Origin: an uncultured Lachnospiraceae bacterium | GTDB taxonomy: Bacteria > Bacillota > Clostridia > Lachnospirales > Lachnospiraceae | Direction: 5' to 3' | Assembly: GCA_947164865.1 (NCBI GenBank) | Contig: CAMUYA010000001.1 | Coordinates: forward strand, 62,001 to 126,000 | DNA: 64,000 nt | Shown here: one piece after another, positions 51,339 through 60,552 of the stretch | Layout: the number at the start of each line of letters is the position of its first letter | How positions within the stretch are numbered: the first letter of the stretch is position 1 | Program-made: the position numbers and the translations under genes | Notes under the pieces: generated by a model | Told to the model about the DNA's origin: nothing | The model's input: only the letters and a program-made list of their open reading frames with translations | Databases searched by the model: none

Positions 51339-54023
51339 TTATTCTTCCGGATTTCCTCCCCTTGTCTGCATCTCCCACTGCTGTCCCTGCAGGATATCCA
51401 TGTAATTAGGCTGTGCAAAGAAAGCATCCGTATGACAGCAGAATCTGGTGGTGTTGGGATATACGTATACGTCATTTCCGTTTTCGTCCTGGATGATCTG
51501 CGTAGATCCTTCCGCAAGTGCCTCCTCCTCGGGAAGAGGTATCTCGGTCACGCCTTCGTAGGCGAAAGGACATCCCGGGCAGGCTATACGTCCGTCATAT
51601 CCGCATATGGATCCGGCGTAATGAAGGTTGCATACCTCTGTGGGAACATTATCTTTGTCAAATTTTTCAACAACAACTCTTCCGCAGGCATTACACAGAT
51701 CGTTGGGAAGCATACCCGACTTGCTGCAGACAGCCATTTCCACAATGCCTTCGGGCCTCTCCGGCTCGATGTTGGGCAGCTCTGCGTGTACTCTTTCCAT
51801 TACGGCTCTCCACATCTTTTTGGAGATATCCTGCTCACGGTTGGTCTCCGCCGTGCTCATGGAGATAAAATTGTCATATCCTGTCCATACCGCTGCGGTA
51901 TAGTAAGGTGTGTATCCCACAAACCAGAAGTCCTTGTTTAAGGAAGATGTACCTGTCTTACCTGCCACATACATTCCCTGGAAGTTGGCCTTGGTACCTG
52001 TACCGTATGTAACAACGCCATGCATTGCATCTGTCATAAGGTATGCGGTGGTCTCTTTCAGCACTCTGTGGGAATCCTCGGCCGTGTTATCGAGGATAAC
52101 ATCACCGTCGGCATTGGTGACCAGAGTATAAAGCTTGGGCTTGTTGTAAACGCCCTTATTTGCAATAGTAGCATACCCGGCATTCAGCTCGAGAGGCGAT
52201 ACGCCGTAGGTAAGACCTCCGAGAGCGAGTGTCTGGTTGACATCGGAATAGATAAGATCCCCAATCAGCACACCGTCGGTGATGGTTGTGAATCCGAATG
52301 CCTTACAGTAGTTGTAACCTATCTGAGGCCCGATAACGGTCTCATTCTTAACTGCGATAATGTTAAGTGACTGAACTATCGCCAGCCTGATGGAGCACTC
52401 AACTCCGTAATTTCCGTAACCTGGGTACCAGTTCTTAACGGCACGGCCGCCGGTGTAGTTAAAGGGTGCATCATTATAGGTAGATGCCATGGTCTTAAGA
52501 CCTGTATCCACAGCGGGTGCAAAGGATGCAAGCACCTTGAAGGTCGATCCGGGAGATCTGAGGGCATTGGTCGCACGGTTAAAGGTACGACGGCCTATCT
52601 TGGCTCCTCTTCCACCCATCATGGCTACCACATAACCTGTAGCCTGATCCTCTACGACCATCGCAACCTGAGGCTGAGCGGTAAGAGTGATAACCTCCTC
52701 ACGGTTTTCATCCGTCTCGATCACTTTCAGCTCCTGATACATAGCGGTTCTGTATAGATCAGCCGCCTCGTAAGCCGCTTCCTGATCGTGGAATATAAGG
52801 TTAAAGTCATTCTGACCCTGGGTTTCCTTGAACCACTTGGTCATCATTTCCTTACTGTAATTATGCTTATTGCCCTGGTTGTCGGTGATGGTCAAGGCAT
52901 AGTTTAAATACCAGTGAACATCTGCCGAGAAGTTGTCCGGATTCTGGAACTCCTCGTTGACGATCTGCTGAATATCGGGATCCATTGTGGTATAGATGCG
53001 CAGACCACCACTGTTAAGCATATGCTCAGCATCTTCCTTGGAACGGCCTGATTCCAGCAGGTCGGCATAAACTGCCTCATAAACCGCATCCGAAAAGTAT
53101 GACGAGATTCCGATCTCCTTCTCCAGCACCTGAGTGTTGTGGAATCCTATACGCTCATATACCGCATCTGTATCGGCTACAGCCTCGTTGAACTGATCCT
53201 CGGTGATAAATTCCAGCTTTTTCATAACCTCGAGGGTATTTTTACGTCTTTTGACGTTTTCCTCGGGGTGTGAAATAGGATTATACTTTGAAGGGTTCTG
53301 CGTAATGCTGGCTATTACTGCGCATTCCGAGATGGTGAGATCCTTAGCGGATTTTCCGAAATATCTCTGCGATGCCGATTCCACGCCAAGGGTATTCTGG
53401 CCCAGGTTGATGGCATTCATATAGCGCAGGAGTATATCGTTCTTTTCGGTCTTCTTGGTAACTTCCATCGCAAGATACTGCTCCTGTATCTTACGCTTGA
53501 TCTTTCTTACCATGTTGTCGCCCTCATCCATCCAGTCCACAAAGACTGTGTTCTTGAGGAGCTGCTGTGTGATGGTACTTGCACCCTGTACCTTTCTGGT
53601 GGGATGGAGCGCAAACTGATATCCCGCACGTATAATACCCTTAAAGTCTATTCCGTTGTGCTGATAAAATCTTTCGTCCTCGGCTGCAACAAAGGCAAGG
53701 GGCAGATATTCATTGATCTCATCCCATTCAACCTCTATACGGTTAGCGTTCTGGCTGACATACTGGTCGATCTCATTACCTGCTGCATCGTAGACGATGG
53801 AAGCCTGACCGGTCGCTATGATGTCGCTGATATGGATCTCGGGTGTGTTGGCTATAACGCTTTTAAAGAGACCGACTCCTCCGGCGATGGTGCAGGCACC
53901 AACAAAGGCCACAGCACCTATAGCGAGCTTGAGCAAAAGGGAGCTGACTTTTCTGCTTATCTTGCTTCCCATTGCGTTGATCTCTTTATTTTTTTCTTTG
54001 ATTCCTCTTAAACCGTAGTTCAT
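51339..54023 (-). CDS. Class A penicillin-binding protein (transglycosylase/transpeptidase)
   Basis: Bifunctional peptidoglycan polymerase, 894 residues from ATG 54023 (AGAGGAATTATC upstream). One membrane anchor (about 25-60); GT51 domain with the catalytic Glu in FVAAEDERFYQHNGIDFKG; transpeptidase domain with SPGSTFKV, SxN in a QSLN stretch, and GKTGTS. A Cys-rich tail (CSKSGMLPNDLCNACGR, later CNLHYAG, CPGCPF) follows and is common in clostridial class A PBPs; it may hold disulfides or metal. Single gene, followed by the YigZ gene. Confidence 0.95.
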   Translation of the reverse strand: MNYGLRGIKEKNKEINAMGSKISRKVSSLLLKLAIGAVAFVGACTIAGGVGLFKSVIANTPEIHISDIIATGQASIVYDAAGNEIDQYVSQNANRIEVEWDEINEYLPLAFVAAEDERFYQHNGIDFKGIIRAGYQFALHPTRKVQGASTITQQLLKNTVFVDWMDEGDNMVRKIKRKIQEQYLAMEVTKKTEKNDILLRYMNAINLGQNTLGVESASQRYFGKSAKDLTISECAVIASITQNPSKYNPISHPEENVKRRKNTLEVMKKLEFITEDQFNEAVADTDAVYERIGFHNTQVLEKEIGISSYFSDAVYEAVYADLLESGRSKEDAEHMLNSGGLRIYTTMDPDIQQIVNEEFQNPDNFSADVHWYLNYALTITDNQGNKHNYSKEMMTKWFKETQGQNDFNLIFHDQEAAYEAADLYRTAMYQELKVIETDENREEVITLTAQPQVAMVVEDQATGYVVAMMGGRGAKIGRRTFNRATNALRSPGSTFKVLASFAPAVDTGLKTMASTYNDAPFNYTGGRAVKNWYPGYGNYGVECSIRLAIVQSLNIIAVKNETVIGPQIGYNYCKAFGFTTITDGVLIGDLIYSDVNQTLALGGLTYGVSPLELNAGYATIANKGVYNKPKLYTLVTNADGDVILDNTAEDSHRVLKETTAYLMTDAMHGVVTYGTGTKANFQGMYVAGKTGTSSLNKDFWFVGYTPYYTAAVWTGYDNFISMSTAETNREQDISKKMWRAVMERVHAELPNIEPERPEGIVEMAVCSKSGMLPNDLCNACGRVVVEKFDKDNVPTEVCNLHYAGSICGYDGRIACPGCPFAYEGVTEIPLPEEEALAEGSTQIIQDENGNDVYVYPNTTRFCCHTDAFFAQPNYMDILQGQQWEMQTRGGNPEE

Positions 54024-54163
54024 GATAATTCCTCTTGCTCTCCCCCCCATATCGCATAGATAAAAGAATTTTAACATATTTTTTTGTGAAAAACAAACAA
54101 TTTTTATCGAAAAAAGAAGCGTGATTTTGGGCTATAAAGGCATGACATTTGGGCATTTTGCTA

Positions 54164-54193
54164 TTGCACGGGACAGACCTGTGATGATATAAT
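54164..54193 (+). promoter_or_regulatory. Promoter of the small gene at 54267
   Basis: TTGCAC (54164-54169), 18 bp, TATAAT (54188-54193). The PBP gene diverges from here; the 140 bp between hold only A/T-rich sequence. Confidence 0.6.
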
Positions 54194-54266
54194 CGAAAAA
54201 CAAAGAAAGCAAACCGTTAATTACTCGAAAGGTTTGTATCAGAAGTCAGGTAAATGAAGGTTTATT

Positions 54267-54560
54267 ATGCAGACATTATATACACATCTTAAAGTCAATA
54301 ATGAATATGAGCTTTGCGAGATCCCAGATATGGATTGCAAAACCGCCATCGAAAAGGAGCTTCTTAAGCATCGTATCTCATTTTTCATTAAGTGGCCCAA
54401 GACCACTATATTTTCACGCAACAAGGGTATCTGCACTGTATGCGTGAATGAATCCGCCATAGATGAGGCGGAAGAGATCATCACCCAGTTCTGCGAAGAG
54501 ACAGGATATCAGGTAAAGTTCCTGATAAAGCACTCCACAGCCGGAGATGACCTTTTCTGA
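54267..54560 (+). CDS. Small hypothetical protein
   Basis: 97 residues with GAAGG six bases before ATG 54267. Mixed helix and strand (LYTHLKVNNEYELCEIPDMD ... FFIKWP ... AIDEAEEIITQFCEETGYQ), no signal or membrane part; resembles a small regulatory or DUF-type domain. It has its own promoter and a strong bidirectional terminator. Not recognised. Confidence 0.72.
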   Translation: MQTLYTHLKVNNEYELCEIPDMDCKTAIEKELLKHRISFFIKWPKTTIFSRNKGICTVCVNESAIDEAEEIITQFCEETGYQVKFLIKHSTAGDDLF

Positions 54561-54587
54561 TACCGGCTGACAGATTTCAGTTATGAC

Positions 54588-54637
54588 AAAAAAAGATCCG
54601 CCATGCTTTCTCATTGCATGAGCGGATCATTTTTATT
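54588..54637. terminator. Bidirectional terminator
   Basis: Stem GATCCGC / GCGGATC with inner CATGC / GCATG. The plus strand continues ATTTTTATTT and the minus strand TTTTTTT, so it serves both the small gene and the convergent lipoprotein gene. Confidence 0.9.
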
Positions 54638-54672
54638 TACCCTCAGATTTACTCAAAAATTTACTCAACGAG

Positions 54673-55554
54673 TTACTCAAAATCCTCGAGTCTGAACATA
54701 TAATACTTCTCAGGATTCTCGATGAACGGACAACCGGATAAAAGGATTCTTAATTCTTCTTCTCTTCCGTCATCAAAAGTAAAGTACAAGTCTGTCGAGT
54801 AAGAATCTCCGGCCGCACCAAAATCATATGTTCCACTCTCGATCACCTGATCATCAGCAGAATAGTGAACGACCGTACCATCCTCATTTATACGATAATA
54901 TGTATCATCGTACTTTGGTTTGTCATAATATCCCATATATACCCATGTTCCGGTTATGAACGTGATCGGAGTATCGCGGTCATAATCTTCGGGTATTTCA
55001 AAGTGACTGTTCACAGTCGGATCACCGTAATTTACAGTCTCCATATTTGATTCTCTGGTAAACTTATTCTCATCAGCATCTATCATTCCGCAATCTTCAC
55101 CGTAGAACATATAGATATATGAGTCAGCATCCTCATAGAGATATATCTCATATCCAAGCGTCGTTTCTTTTATCTCTATATCGCCGAGTGCATTGTAATC
55201 CTGATCGGAATTCCATCCATACCATGTCCCGGATGTACCATAATCCACCAGCTTGTATGAATAGATCACTCCGTCTTTCTCGATACACCATGTATCTTCA
55301 ACATCTTCGGGAAGGAACCTCTCTCCGGATCCCTCTTCAGAATCCCAGTCGTATTCCTCATCATATTCTTCATCATAATCTCCATCGTATTCTTCATCCG
55401 GATCCTCAGAAAAACCCGCTGCAAACGCAAGCTCGTCATCATCATCCTGGAATGCGTAGGCTCCGTAATCTTCAGCCGGTTCGCCGGATCCGCATGCTGT
55501 CATGCTCACTGATACGGCAAGTGTAAGTATTGCTCCTACTAGTTTTTTTCTCAC
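54673..55554 (-). CDS. Hypothetical lipoprotein with acidic linker
   Basis: 293 residues, GTG start at 55554 with AGGAG eight bases upstream. Signal MRKKLVGAILTLAVSVSM, lipobox MTAC. Then an Asp/Glu/Tyr-rich linker (about 30-80) with DEEYD-type repeats, which may bind calcium, and a beta-rich domain with repeated W and Y, such as GTSGTWYGWNSDQDY and ESGTYDFG, of unknown fold. Promoter inside the 3' end of the GH43 gene. No recognised family. Confidence 0.78.
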   Translation of the reverse strand: MRKKLVGAILTLAVSVSMTACGSGEPAEDYGAYAFQDDDDELAFAAGFSEDPDEEYDGDYDEEYDEEYDWDSEEGSGERFLPEDVEDTWCIEKDGVIYSYKLVDYGTSGTWYGWNSDQDYNALGDIEIKETTLGYEIYLYEDADSYIYMFYGEDCGMIDADENKFTRESNMETVNYGDPTVNSHFEIPEDYDRDTPITFITGTWVYMGYYDKPKYDDTYYRINEDGTVVHYSADDQVIESGTYDFGAAGDSYSTDLYFTFDDGREEELRILLSGCPFIENPEKYYMFRLEDFE

Positions 55555-55592
55555 GATCGTCTCTCCTTGGTTGCTGTAGTAAATGCTATTTA

Positions 55593-55621
55593 ATTATATT
55601 AATCGAATGTGAACCTTTCAA
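55593..55621 (-). promoter_or_regulatory. Promoter of the acidic-linker lipoprotein gene
   Basis: TTGAAA (55616-55621), 17 bp, TATAAT (55593-55598). It overlaps the last codons of the GH43 gene, so the lipoprotein can be expressed independently. Confidence 0.7.
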
Positions 55622-57032
55622 ATATGTGATCTGCCTCCGGATCCTCCGAAACGAATTCGAAATAAACCGCATGCTTTCCGATCACTCCTGCGGTTACGGG
55701 AGCCGATACTTCGCTCTCTCCGCCGACAAACTCTGCCGATGCGATCACGCGTCCCTTATAAGAATCAAGCCTCACATTTACCTTCAACTTGCTTCCTTTG
55801 CCAAGCACGATGGTAACCTGCTTAGGCGATGCAGTTCCGAACTGGAGATATCTGAATCCGACGGTTGTACCCGAAGTAATGTTTACTATAGGTGCGAAAA
55901 CATCATCTTTCTTATCATATACAGGCTTTATATTGGCATAATGTCTGCTCCCGAATAGATGGCAGGCATATCCGGCAGAAATCCATTTGCGCGCATCAAG
56001 TCCGTTTATGTGAGCGCCCTGAGATGTCATCTCCACGGGCTTTGATGATACCGGCTCACCGCCTAAGTATTTTACATCACCGATGTAGAGCCTTCCGTCT
56101 TCGCCCATCGCTACATCTACGGGTTCCAGCATCGCCTGTCTGGAATACTCATCTGTACCCGTCTGCCTGTGGTAAAAGACATACCACTTTCCTTCGATCT
56201 CCATTATAGAGCCGTGATTATTCCCCCATCTGTAGGTCATGGTTCCGAGGCCTTCGCTGTCGTGAAGGATCTCTCCGCCGTTAAAGCTTATATCTCCGCC
56301 GTCTCTGAAAGGTCCGAAAGGAGAATCACTCTGCCTGTATGAGAGGAAGCCGTTGCAGGGTTCAAACACACCAAGCTCGGGAACGGGGATCTCGTATCTC
56401 TTGGAATAGATATATACATATTTTCCCATCACCTTCCTGGGGCTCGAAGCCTCAAAGAAGGCATCGACGAGAGAAATGTGTCCGTCATCTTTGGGATCCC
56501 AGGGGCAGGTGGAATGGCCGAGAGGATTTTCTACAAGAGTTCCCTCTTTTATTGTCGCCATATCATCTTCAAGCTCAGCAATATAGCAGGGTGCGGCGCA
56601 TCCTCCCCAGTATGCGTATACTTTTCCGTCATCATCAACAAGTACACCGGGATCAAATCCAAGCTTCGTCTCAACTGGGTTTTCAAAAGGTCCCCATGGG
56701 GTCTTGGAAGAAGCCACCACCACAAGGCTTCCGCATCTTTCGGCCGCGTACAGATAATAAGTATCACCCTTTTTGACCACATCGGGTGCATAGAGGATCG
56801 AATCATAATGGGTCTCATATGAAACGCCGTGGCATTTCCAATCGGTAAGGTCATTCACGGGTGCCGACCATACCACATAGTTTCTGCCGCAGTATTTATC
56901 CTTCTCGATATCATGCGAGCCGTATACATACACTCTCTTTTCGCCGTTATGTTCAAACACTCTCGGCTCTCCGTCCGGAACATGCTCCCACAGCGGCATA
57001 TACGGGTTTGCACCTTTGATGAATTCTTTCAT
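55599..57032 (-). CDS. GH43-family glycosidase with CBM6-like domain
   Basis: 477 residues without signal peptide, so cytoplasmic. Five-bladed propeller features: an early GANPYMPLWEHVPDGEPRVF region with GSHDI, YAPDVVKKGDTYYLYA, LGFDPGVLVDDDGKVYAYWGG and a catalytic-site-like NHGSIMEI. The last ~130 residues are beta-rich (GFRYLQFGTASPKQVTIVLGKG) like CBM6. Likely alpha-arabinofuranosidase or beta-xylosidase on imported oligosaccharides; the exact subfamily needs a search. AGGAGATATAAGACC precedes ATG 57032. Its promoter (57086-57114) overlaps the terminator of the amylase gene. Confidence 0.85.
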   Translation of the reverse strand: MKEFIKGANPYMPLWEHVPDGEPRVFEHNGEKRVYVYGSHDIEKDKYCGRNYVVWSAPVNDLTDWKCHGVSYETHYDSILYAPDVVKKGDTYYLYAAERCGSLVVVASSKTPWGPFENPVETKLGFDPGVLVDDDGKVYAYWGGCAAPCYIAELEDDMATIKEGTLVENPLGHSTCPWDPKDDGHISLVDAFFEASSPRKVMGKYVYIYSKRYEIPVPELGVFEPCNGFLSYRQSDSPFGPFRDGGDISFNGGEILHDSEGLGTMTYRWGNNHGSIMEIEGKWYVFYHRQTGTDEYSRQAMLEPVDVAMGEDGRLYIGDVKYLGGEPVSSKPVEMTSQGAHINGLDARKWISAGYACHLFGSRHYANIKPVYDKKDDVFAPIVNITSGTTVGFRYLQFGTASPKQVTIVLGKGSKLKVNVRLDSYKGRVIASAEFVGGESEVSAPVTAGVIGKHAVYFEFVSEDPEADHIFERFTFD

Positions 57033-57085
57033 GGTCTTATATCTCCTAATATTTCTGAAAATAAACAGCCTTTTTGACTATACTC

Positions 57086-57114
57086 ATTATAAAAATTGTT
57101 ACAAGAATAATCAA
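57086..57114 (-). promoter_or_regulatory. GH43 promoter
   Basis: TTGATT (57109-57114), 17 bp, TATAAT (57086-57091). The -35 lies in the 3' arm of the amylase terminator hairpin. Confidence 0.7.
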
Positions 57115-57137
57115 GGGGCGGAAAAATCCGCCCCTTG
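57112..57137 (-). terminator. Terminator of the amylase gene
   Basis: CAAGGGGCGG / CCGCCCCTTG with a six-base loop, then ATTATTCTTG on the minus strand. The stretch from 57140 to the amylase stop holds nothing recognisable. Confidence 0.75.
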
Positions 57138-57255
57138 CTATAAATTAGCATCTACCATTCCCATAGTAAAGTAAAAAAACAACAGGATATTTTGTTGAAA
57201 ATGCATAGAAAGCATTGTTTCTTAAACGGCTATTCAGTCAATATCAGATCGTATG

Positions 57256-59085
57256 TCACTTCAATACCGCTATTCCTCCTGCCGGGACAGTGAGAATGCC
57301 GTTATCAAGACTAACCTCTTCTGCCGGATCTACAGTCAGGAAACCGTTAACCGCTGTAACAGAAAAATCAAAATCTATGTTATCGTTGGAACCGGATTTC
57401 TGCAAGGCATTAATTCTCCCGGCCTTCGAAATATCAACTCTGACTTCTTCATCTGATGTATTGTAAACAACCGCTATGGCACTGTCATTCCACGCCTTTA
57501 TAATGACTGCAGTGTTTCCATCCGTCAGCTCGTCTACGATTGTGATATATCCTCTTGCAAGCTCGGGGTTCTCGTTTCTCAATCTGATCGCGTGGCGATA
57601 GTAGTTAAGGATTGAATCGGGATCGCTAAGCTGCTCTTCAACACCGTCAAATGACGAAACTATTCCGCTGTCTGCATCTGTGGGCTTTCGGGTAGTTCCC
57701 GCTGCATCCCCTTCCGCATTCCACAGCATGGGTAGGCGCTTATTCTCATCCTTGGTGCCCTTCGAGCACATGCCGATCTCCTCACCGTAATATACAAAAG
57801 GAGACCCGCTGCAAGTCATAAGAAGGCCCGCCGCACGCTTCATCGCCTCCGGATTATTGTTAAGAGCATTTGCCACTCTCGGCATGTCATGATTGGTAAG
57901 GAAGGGGGCATCTATATATCCCGGGTTTTCCGCACCGAAATCCTCCTGATACTTTACCATGGCTTCGACAAGTTTTTCAGCTTTATACTTTCCGTTTCCG
58001 GCTTTTATCAGTTTTCCTTCCGCCTGTGCGATATCAAAATTGAACATACTGGGAGTAAGGCTCGCATAGTAGTTCTTGATTATTCCTTCTGCAGCCCACA
58101 CCTCACTGACCATATAGAAATCCGGATCCTTGGAAATGCAATATGTATAAAGCCTGCTTAACGTCTCTTCGTTAAACGAATTATCATTTTCCTCATAATG
58201 AAGCGGAGCATCCATTCTGAATCCGTCTACGCCATGATCTATCCAGAAATCTGCAACCCCTTCAAGTTCTGTCCAGAGCGCTTCGCATGAAAGATCAAGG
58301 TCCGGCATCTCACTCCAGAAAGATCCCTCATAATACCATTTATCTGATCCGTTGATATTGTACCATGTACTTCCCGCCGGTTCCTTTGCAAAGTGATAAT
58401 ATGCCACATAAGGGCACTCATCATAATCCGGCTCCTGCCCATCTTCCAGCGAGCGCAGGTATTTGACCGCTTCCTTAAACCAGGGATGCTGCGATGAGGT
58501 ATGGTTGATCGCAAGGTCGATTATGATATTGATCCCGCGGCTGTGTGCCTCGGCAATAAGCTCATCGAAATCTTCCAGACTTCCGTACTGCTCATCTATT
58601 GCCATATAATCAGTGGCATCATATTTGTGATAAGTCGGTGACGGGAATACTGGCATAAGCCATATACCGTTAAAGCCCATATCCGCAACATAATCCAGCT
58701 TCTCTGTTACGCCCTTAAGATCGCCGATGCCGTCCCCATCGGAGTCGTAAAATGAATACACGAATATCTCATAATATGTCCTGTAATTATCATCCGGAAT
58801 ATCAAGGTCTGAAATACCGTACTCAAACGGAAGGTCTGCCGCCGGGCTTTCTACATCTGTTGAAGCTTCCGTTTCATCAATGGTTTCGGAATATCCGTCT
58901 ATATTAGCTTCAGCAATTCCATCACTTTTATCAATCTCGTATTCGTCTGCTTCTGTTACCCGACCGGCATTTTTCTTCTGCGTATATATCAGCACAACAA
59001 TCAGAAGCAGTACGACAATTGCACCTATCACTATACCCAGTATTGTAAGTAGCTTTTTCTTATCAAATCGCTTGGAATCTTTCAT
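57256..59085 (-). CDS. Membrane-anchored alpha-amylase (GH13)
   Basis: Extracellular starch or maltodextrin hydrolase, 609 residues. An N-terminal membrane helix (LLTILGIVIGAIVVLLLIVV) preceded by lysines anchors it; an acidic Glu/Asp linker (about 40-85) follows. The GH13 barrel shows region I DLAINHTS, region II GFRMDAPLHY (nucleophile Asp), region III SEVW (acid/base Glu) and region IV FLTNHDMPR. A beta-domain ends the protein. Probably makes oligosaccharides for the downstream ABC importer. GAGAGG precedes ATG 59085. The gene starts 40 bp from a long palindromic element. Confidence 0.95.
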   Translation of the reverse strand: MKDSKRFDKKKLLTILGIVIGAIVVLLLIVVLIYTQKKNAGRVTEADEYEIDKSDGIAEANIDGYSETIDETEASTDVESPAADLPFEYGISDLDIPDDNYRTYYEIFVYSFYDSDGDGIGDLKGVTEKLDYVADMGFNGIWLMPVFPSPTYHKYDATDYMAIDEQYGSLEDFDELIAEAHSRGINIIIDLAINHTSSQHPWFKEAVKYLRSLEDGQEPDYDECPYVAYYHFAKEPAGSTWYNINGSDKWYYEGSFWSEMPDLDLSCEALWTELEGVADFWIDHGVDGFRMDAPLHYEENDNSFNEETLSRLYTYCISKDPDFYMVSEVWAAEGIIKNYYASLTPSMFNFDIAQAEGKLIKAGNGKYKAEKLVEAMVKYQEDFGAENPGYIDAPFLTNHDMPRVANALNNNPEAMKRAAGLLMTCSGSPFVYYGEEIGMCSKGTKDENKRLPMLWNAEGDAAGTTRKPTDADSGIVSSFDGVEEQLSDPDSILNYYRHAIRLRNENPELARGYITIVDELTDGNTAVIIKAWNDSAIAVVYNTSDEEVRVDISKAGRINALQKSGSNDNIDFDFSVTAVNGFLTVDPAEEVSLDNGILTVPAGGIAVLK

Positions 59086-59123
59086 GTTCTTTTCCTCTCA
59101 GCGTCAGCTTTATCTATATTATC

Positions 59124-59592
59124 TTGCAGTTTAACTTAGTTACGCGAATTCGCACAAATGTATGCTTCGAGCACCGCTTCGCAGCTATGGGTCTTCGAGC
59201 AGCGGTACTAACTTCGAACTTCGTTTCACTCGTTCTCAGTAAGTGCCGGCCTCAGACACATTGCTCTCAGCATAGCATTTGCACGAACTCGCTGTTACTG
59301 ATTAAGTAATCAACAATAATACTTACTTAGCGACAGGTATGGGCGATATGAGATTGTAGTTTGATCGAATTAGGCGCCGCGCTTAGCGAGAAGCACTTTG
59401 CGTAAATCGTGTCGAGGGATTGTTTGAGCAGCTCGCCTGATGAGGCGAGCGTCGCGAGTTGCCCGAGACCGATTTTGCCCTTAGCAAAGTGCTTCGAGCT
59501 TAGCAGCAGAGCCCATGAGAGCAAATTACAACTCATATTGTCCATGCCGTCACTAAGTAAAAATGAATTATTGATAGTATGTTAAACTGCAA
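59124..59592. repeat. 469-bp composite palindromic element with 12-bp terminal inverted repeats
   Basis: Ends are TTGCAGTTTAAC (59124-59135) and GTTAAACTGCAA (59581-59592). Inside are two long imperfect palindromes: 59138-59299, whose apex 59201-59250 matches that at 28336-28385 (44/50 bases), and 59323-59560, arms about 38 bp around a perfect GCTCGCCT-GATG-AGGCGAGC core. No ORF, no clear target-site duplication. It looks like a MITE or nested hairpin element between the ABC operon and the amylase gene. Confidence 0.7.
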
Positions 59593-59607
59593 GCTAATTA
59601 TACAACA

Positions 59608-59632
59608 CAAGGGCGGAATAAAACCGCCCTTG
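59608..59632 (-). terminator. Terminator of the maltodextrin ABC operon
   Basis: CAAGGGCGG / CCGCCCTTG with a seven-base loop, then TGTTGTATAATT on the minus strand, 45 bp after the permease stop. Confidence 0.75.
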
Positions 59633-59676
59633 ATCGTAATAATGGAATAAATAATATGATAAAGCTGACCGCTTCT

Positions 59677-60552
59677 TTATCCTTTGACCGCTCCTCCGGT
59701 AACTCCCTCTACATAGTACCTCTGCAGGCACATGAAAAGTATGGTTACTGGTATCGCAACAAGCACGCCGCCCGCGCAGAACCTGGTGAAATATCCCTGA
59801 TAGTCACCCGTGTTCATCCAGCGGTACATTGCGACTGCCACGTTATAACTTGTATCATGTCCGAAGGCGATATATGAAGCAAAGATATAATCACACCATG
59901 GCGCCATGAATGCAACCAGTGCGGTGTAGATGATTATCGGCTTCGACATGGGAATGATCATCGTAAGGAATACCCTTGCACGTGATGCTCCGTCGATACG
60001 GGCTGCTTCATCCAGTGCCTTGGGAATAGTATCAAAATATCCTTTGCATACATAATATCCCATTCCGGAGCTTGCTACCGATACCAGTATCAATCCCGGT
60101 ATAGCACCTGCCTGAGTAAGTCCCATCTGCTTTAACAGGAAGTACAGACAGATCATGGTAAGGAATCCCGGGAACATACCAAGCACAAGCCAGAAGCGCA
60201 TAAGGAATGTTCTTCCCTTGAATCTCATTCTTGAAAGCGCATAGCTTACACAGAGGATGATCACCGTCTGCAGGATCGCCACACAGATTGAGATAAGTAT
60301 CGTGTTCAGATACCACTGCTTATAGTTTGTAGCATTTGAAAGGATAAACTTGTAATTATCCAGTGAGAAATGCTTGGGTATCAGATAATTAACCATTCCA
60401 CCGTATTCAACCGCACCATCATAGGAACGGAAGCTGTTTAAAAGCACTCCCACAAAGGGGAACAGCCAAATCAGGCTGATAAGTATCAGCAGAATGTATG
60501 AGAACGCATTTCCTATTGCTCTTTTTCTTTTCATTGATGTTTCTCTAGCCAT
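59677..60552 (-). CDS. Sugar ABC transporter permease, MalG-like
   Basis: Inner membrane subunit of the importer, 291 residues with six helices. The EAA loop reads EAARIDGASRARVFLTMIIPMSKP. The end VEGVTGGAVKG resembles MalG-type tails. GGAGGG precedes ATG 60552, which shares its A with the stop of the upstream permease gene, so translation is coupled. No ATPase gene follows; the operon probably uses a shared MsmX-type ATPase. Confidence 0.95.
   Translation of the reverse strand: MARETSMKRKRAIGNAFSYILLILISLIWLFPFVGVLLNSFRSYDGAVEYGGMVNYLIPKHFSLDNYKFILSNATNYKQWYLNTILISICVAILQTVIILCVSYALSRMRFKGRTFLMRFWLVLGMFPGFLTMICLYFLLKQMGLTQAGAIPGLILVSVASSGMGYYVCKGYFDTIPKALDEAARIDGASRARVFLTMIIPMSKPIIIYTALVAFMAPWCDYIFASYIAFGHDTSYNVAVAMYRWMNTGDYQGYFTRFCAGGVLVAIPVTILFMCLQRYYVEGVTGGAVKG

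Noticed and set aside
59124..59592. Insertion sequence
   Set aside because: No ORF of transposase size or motif inside, and no clear target-site duplication. Kept as a repeat element only.
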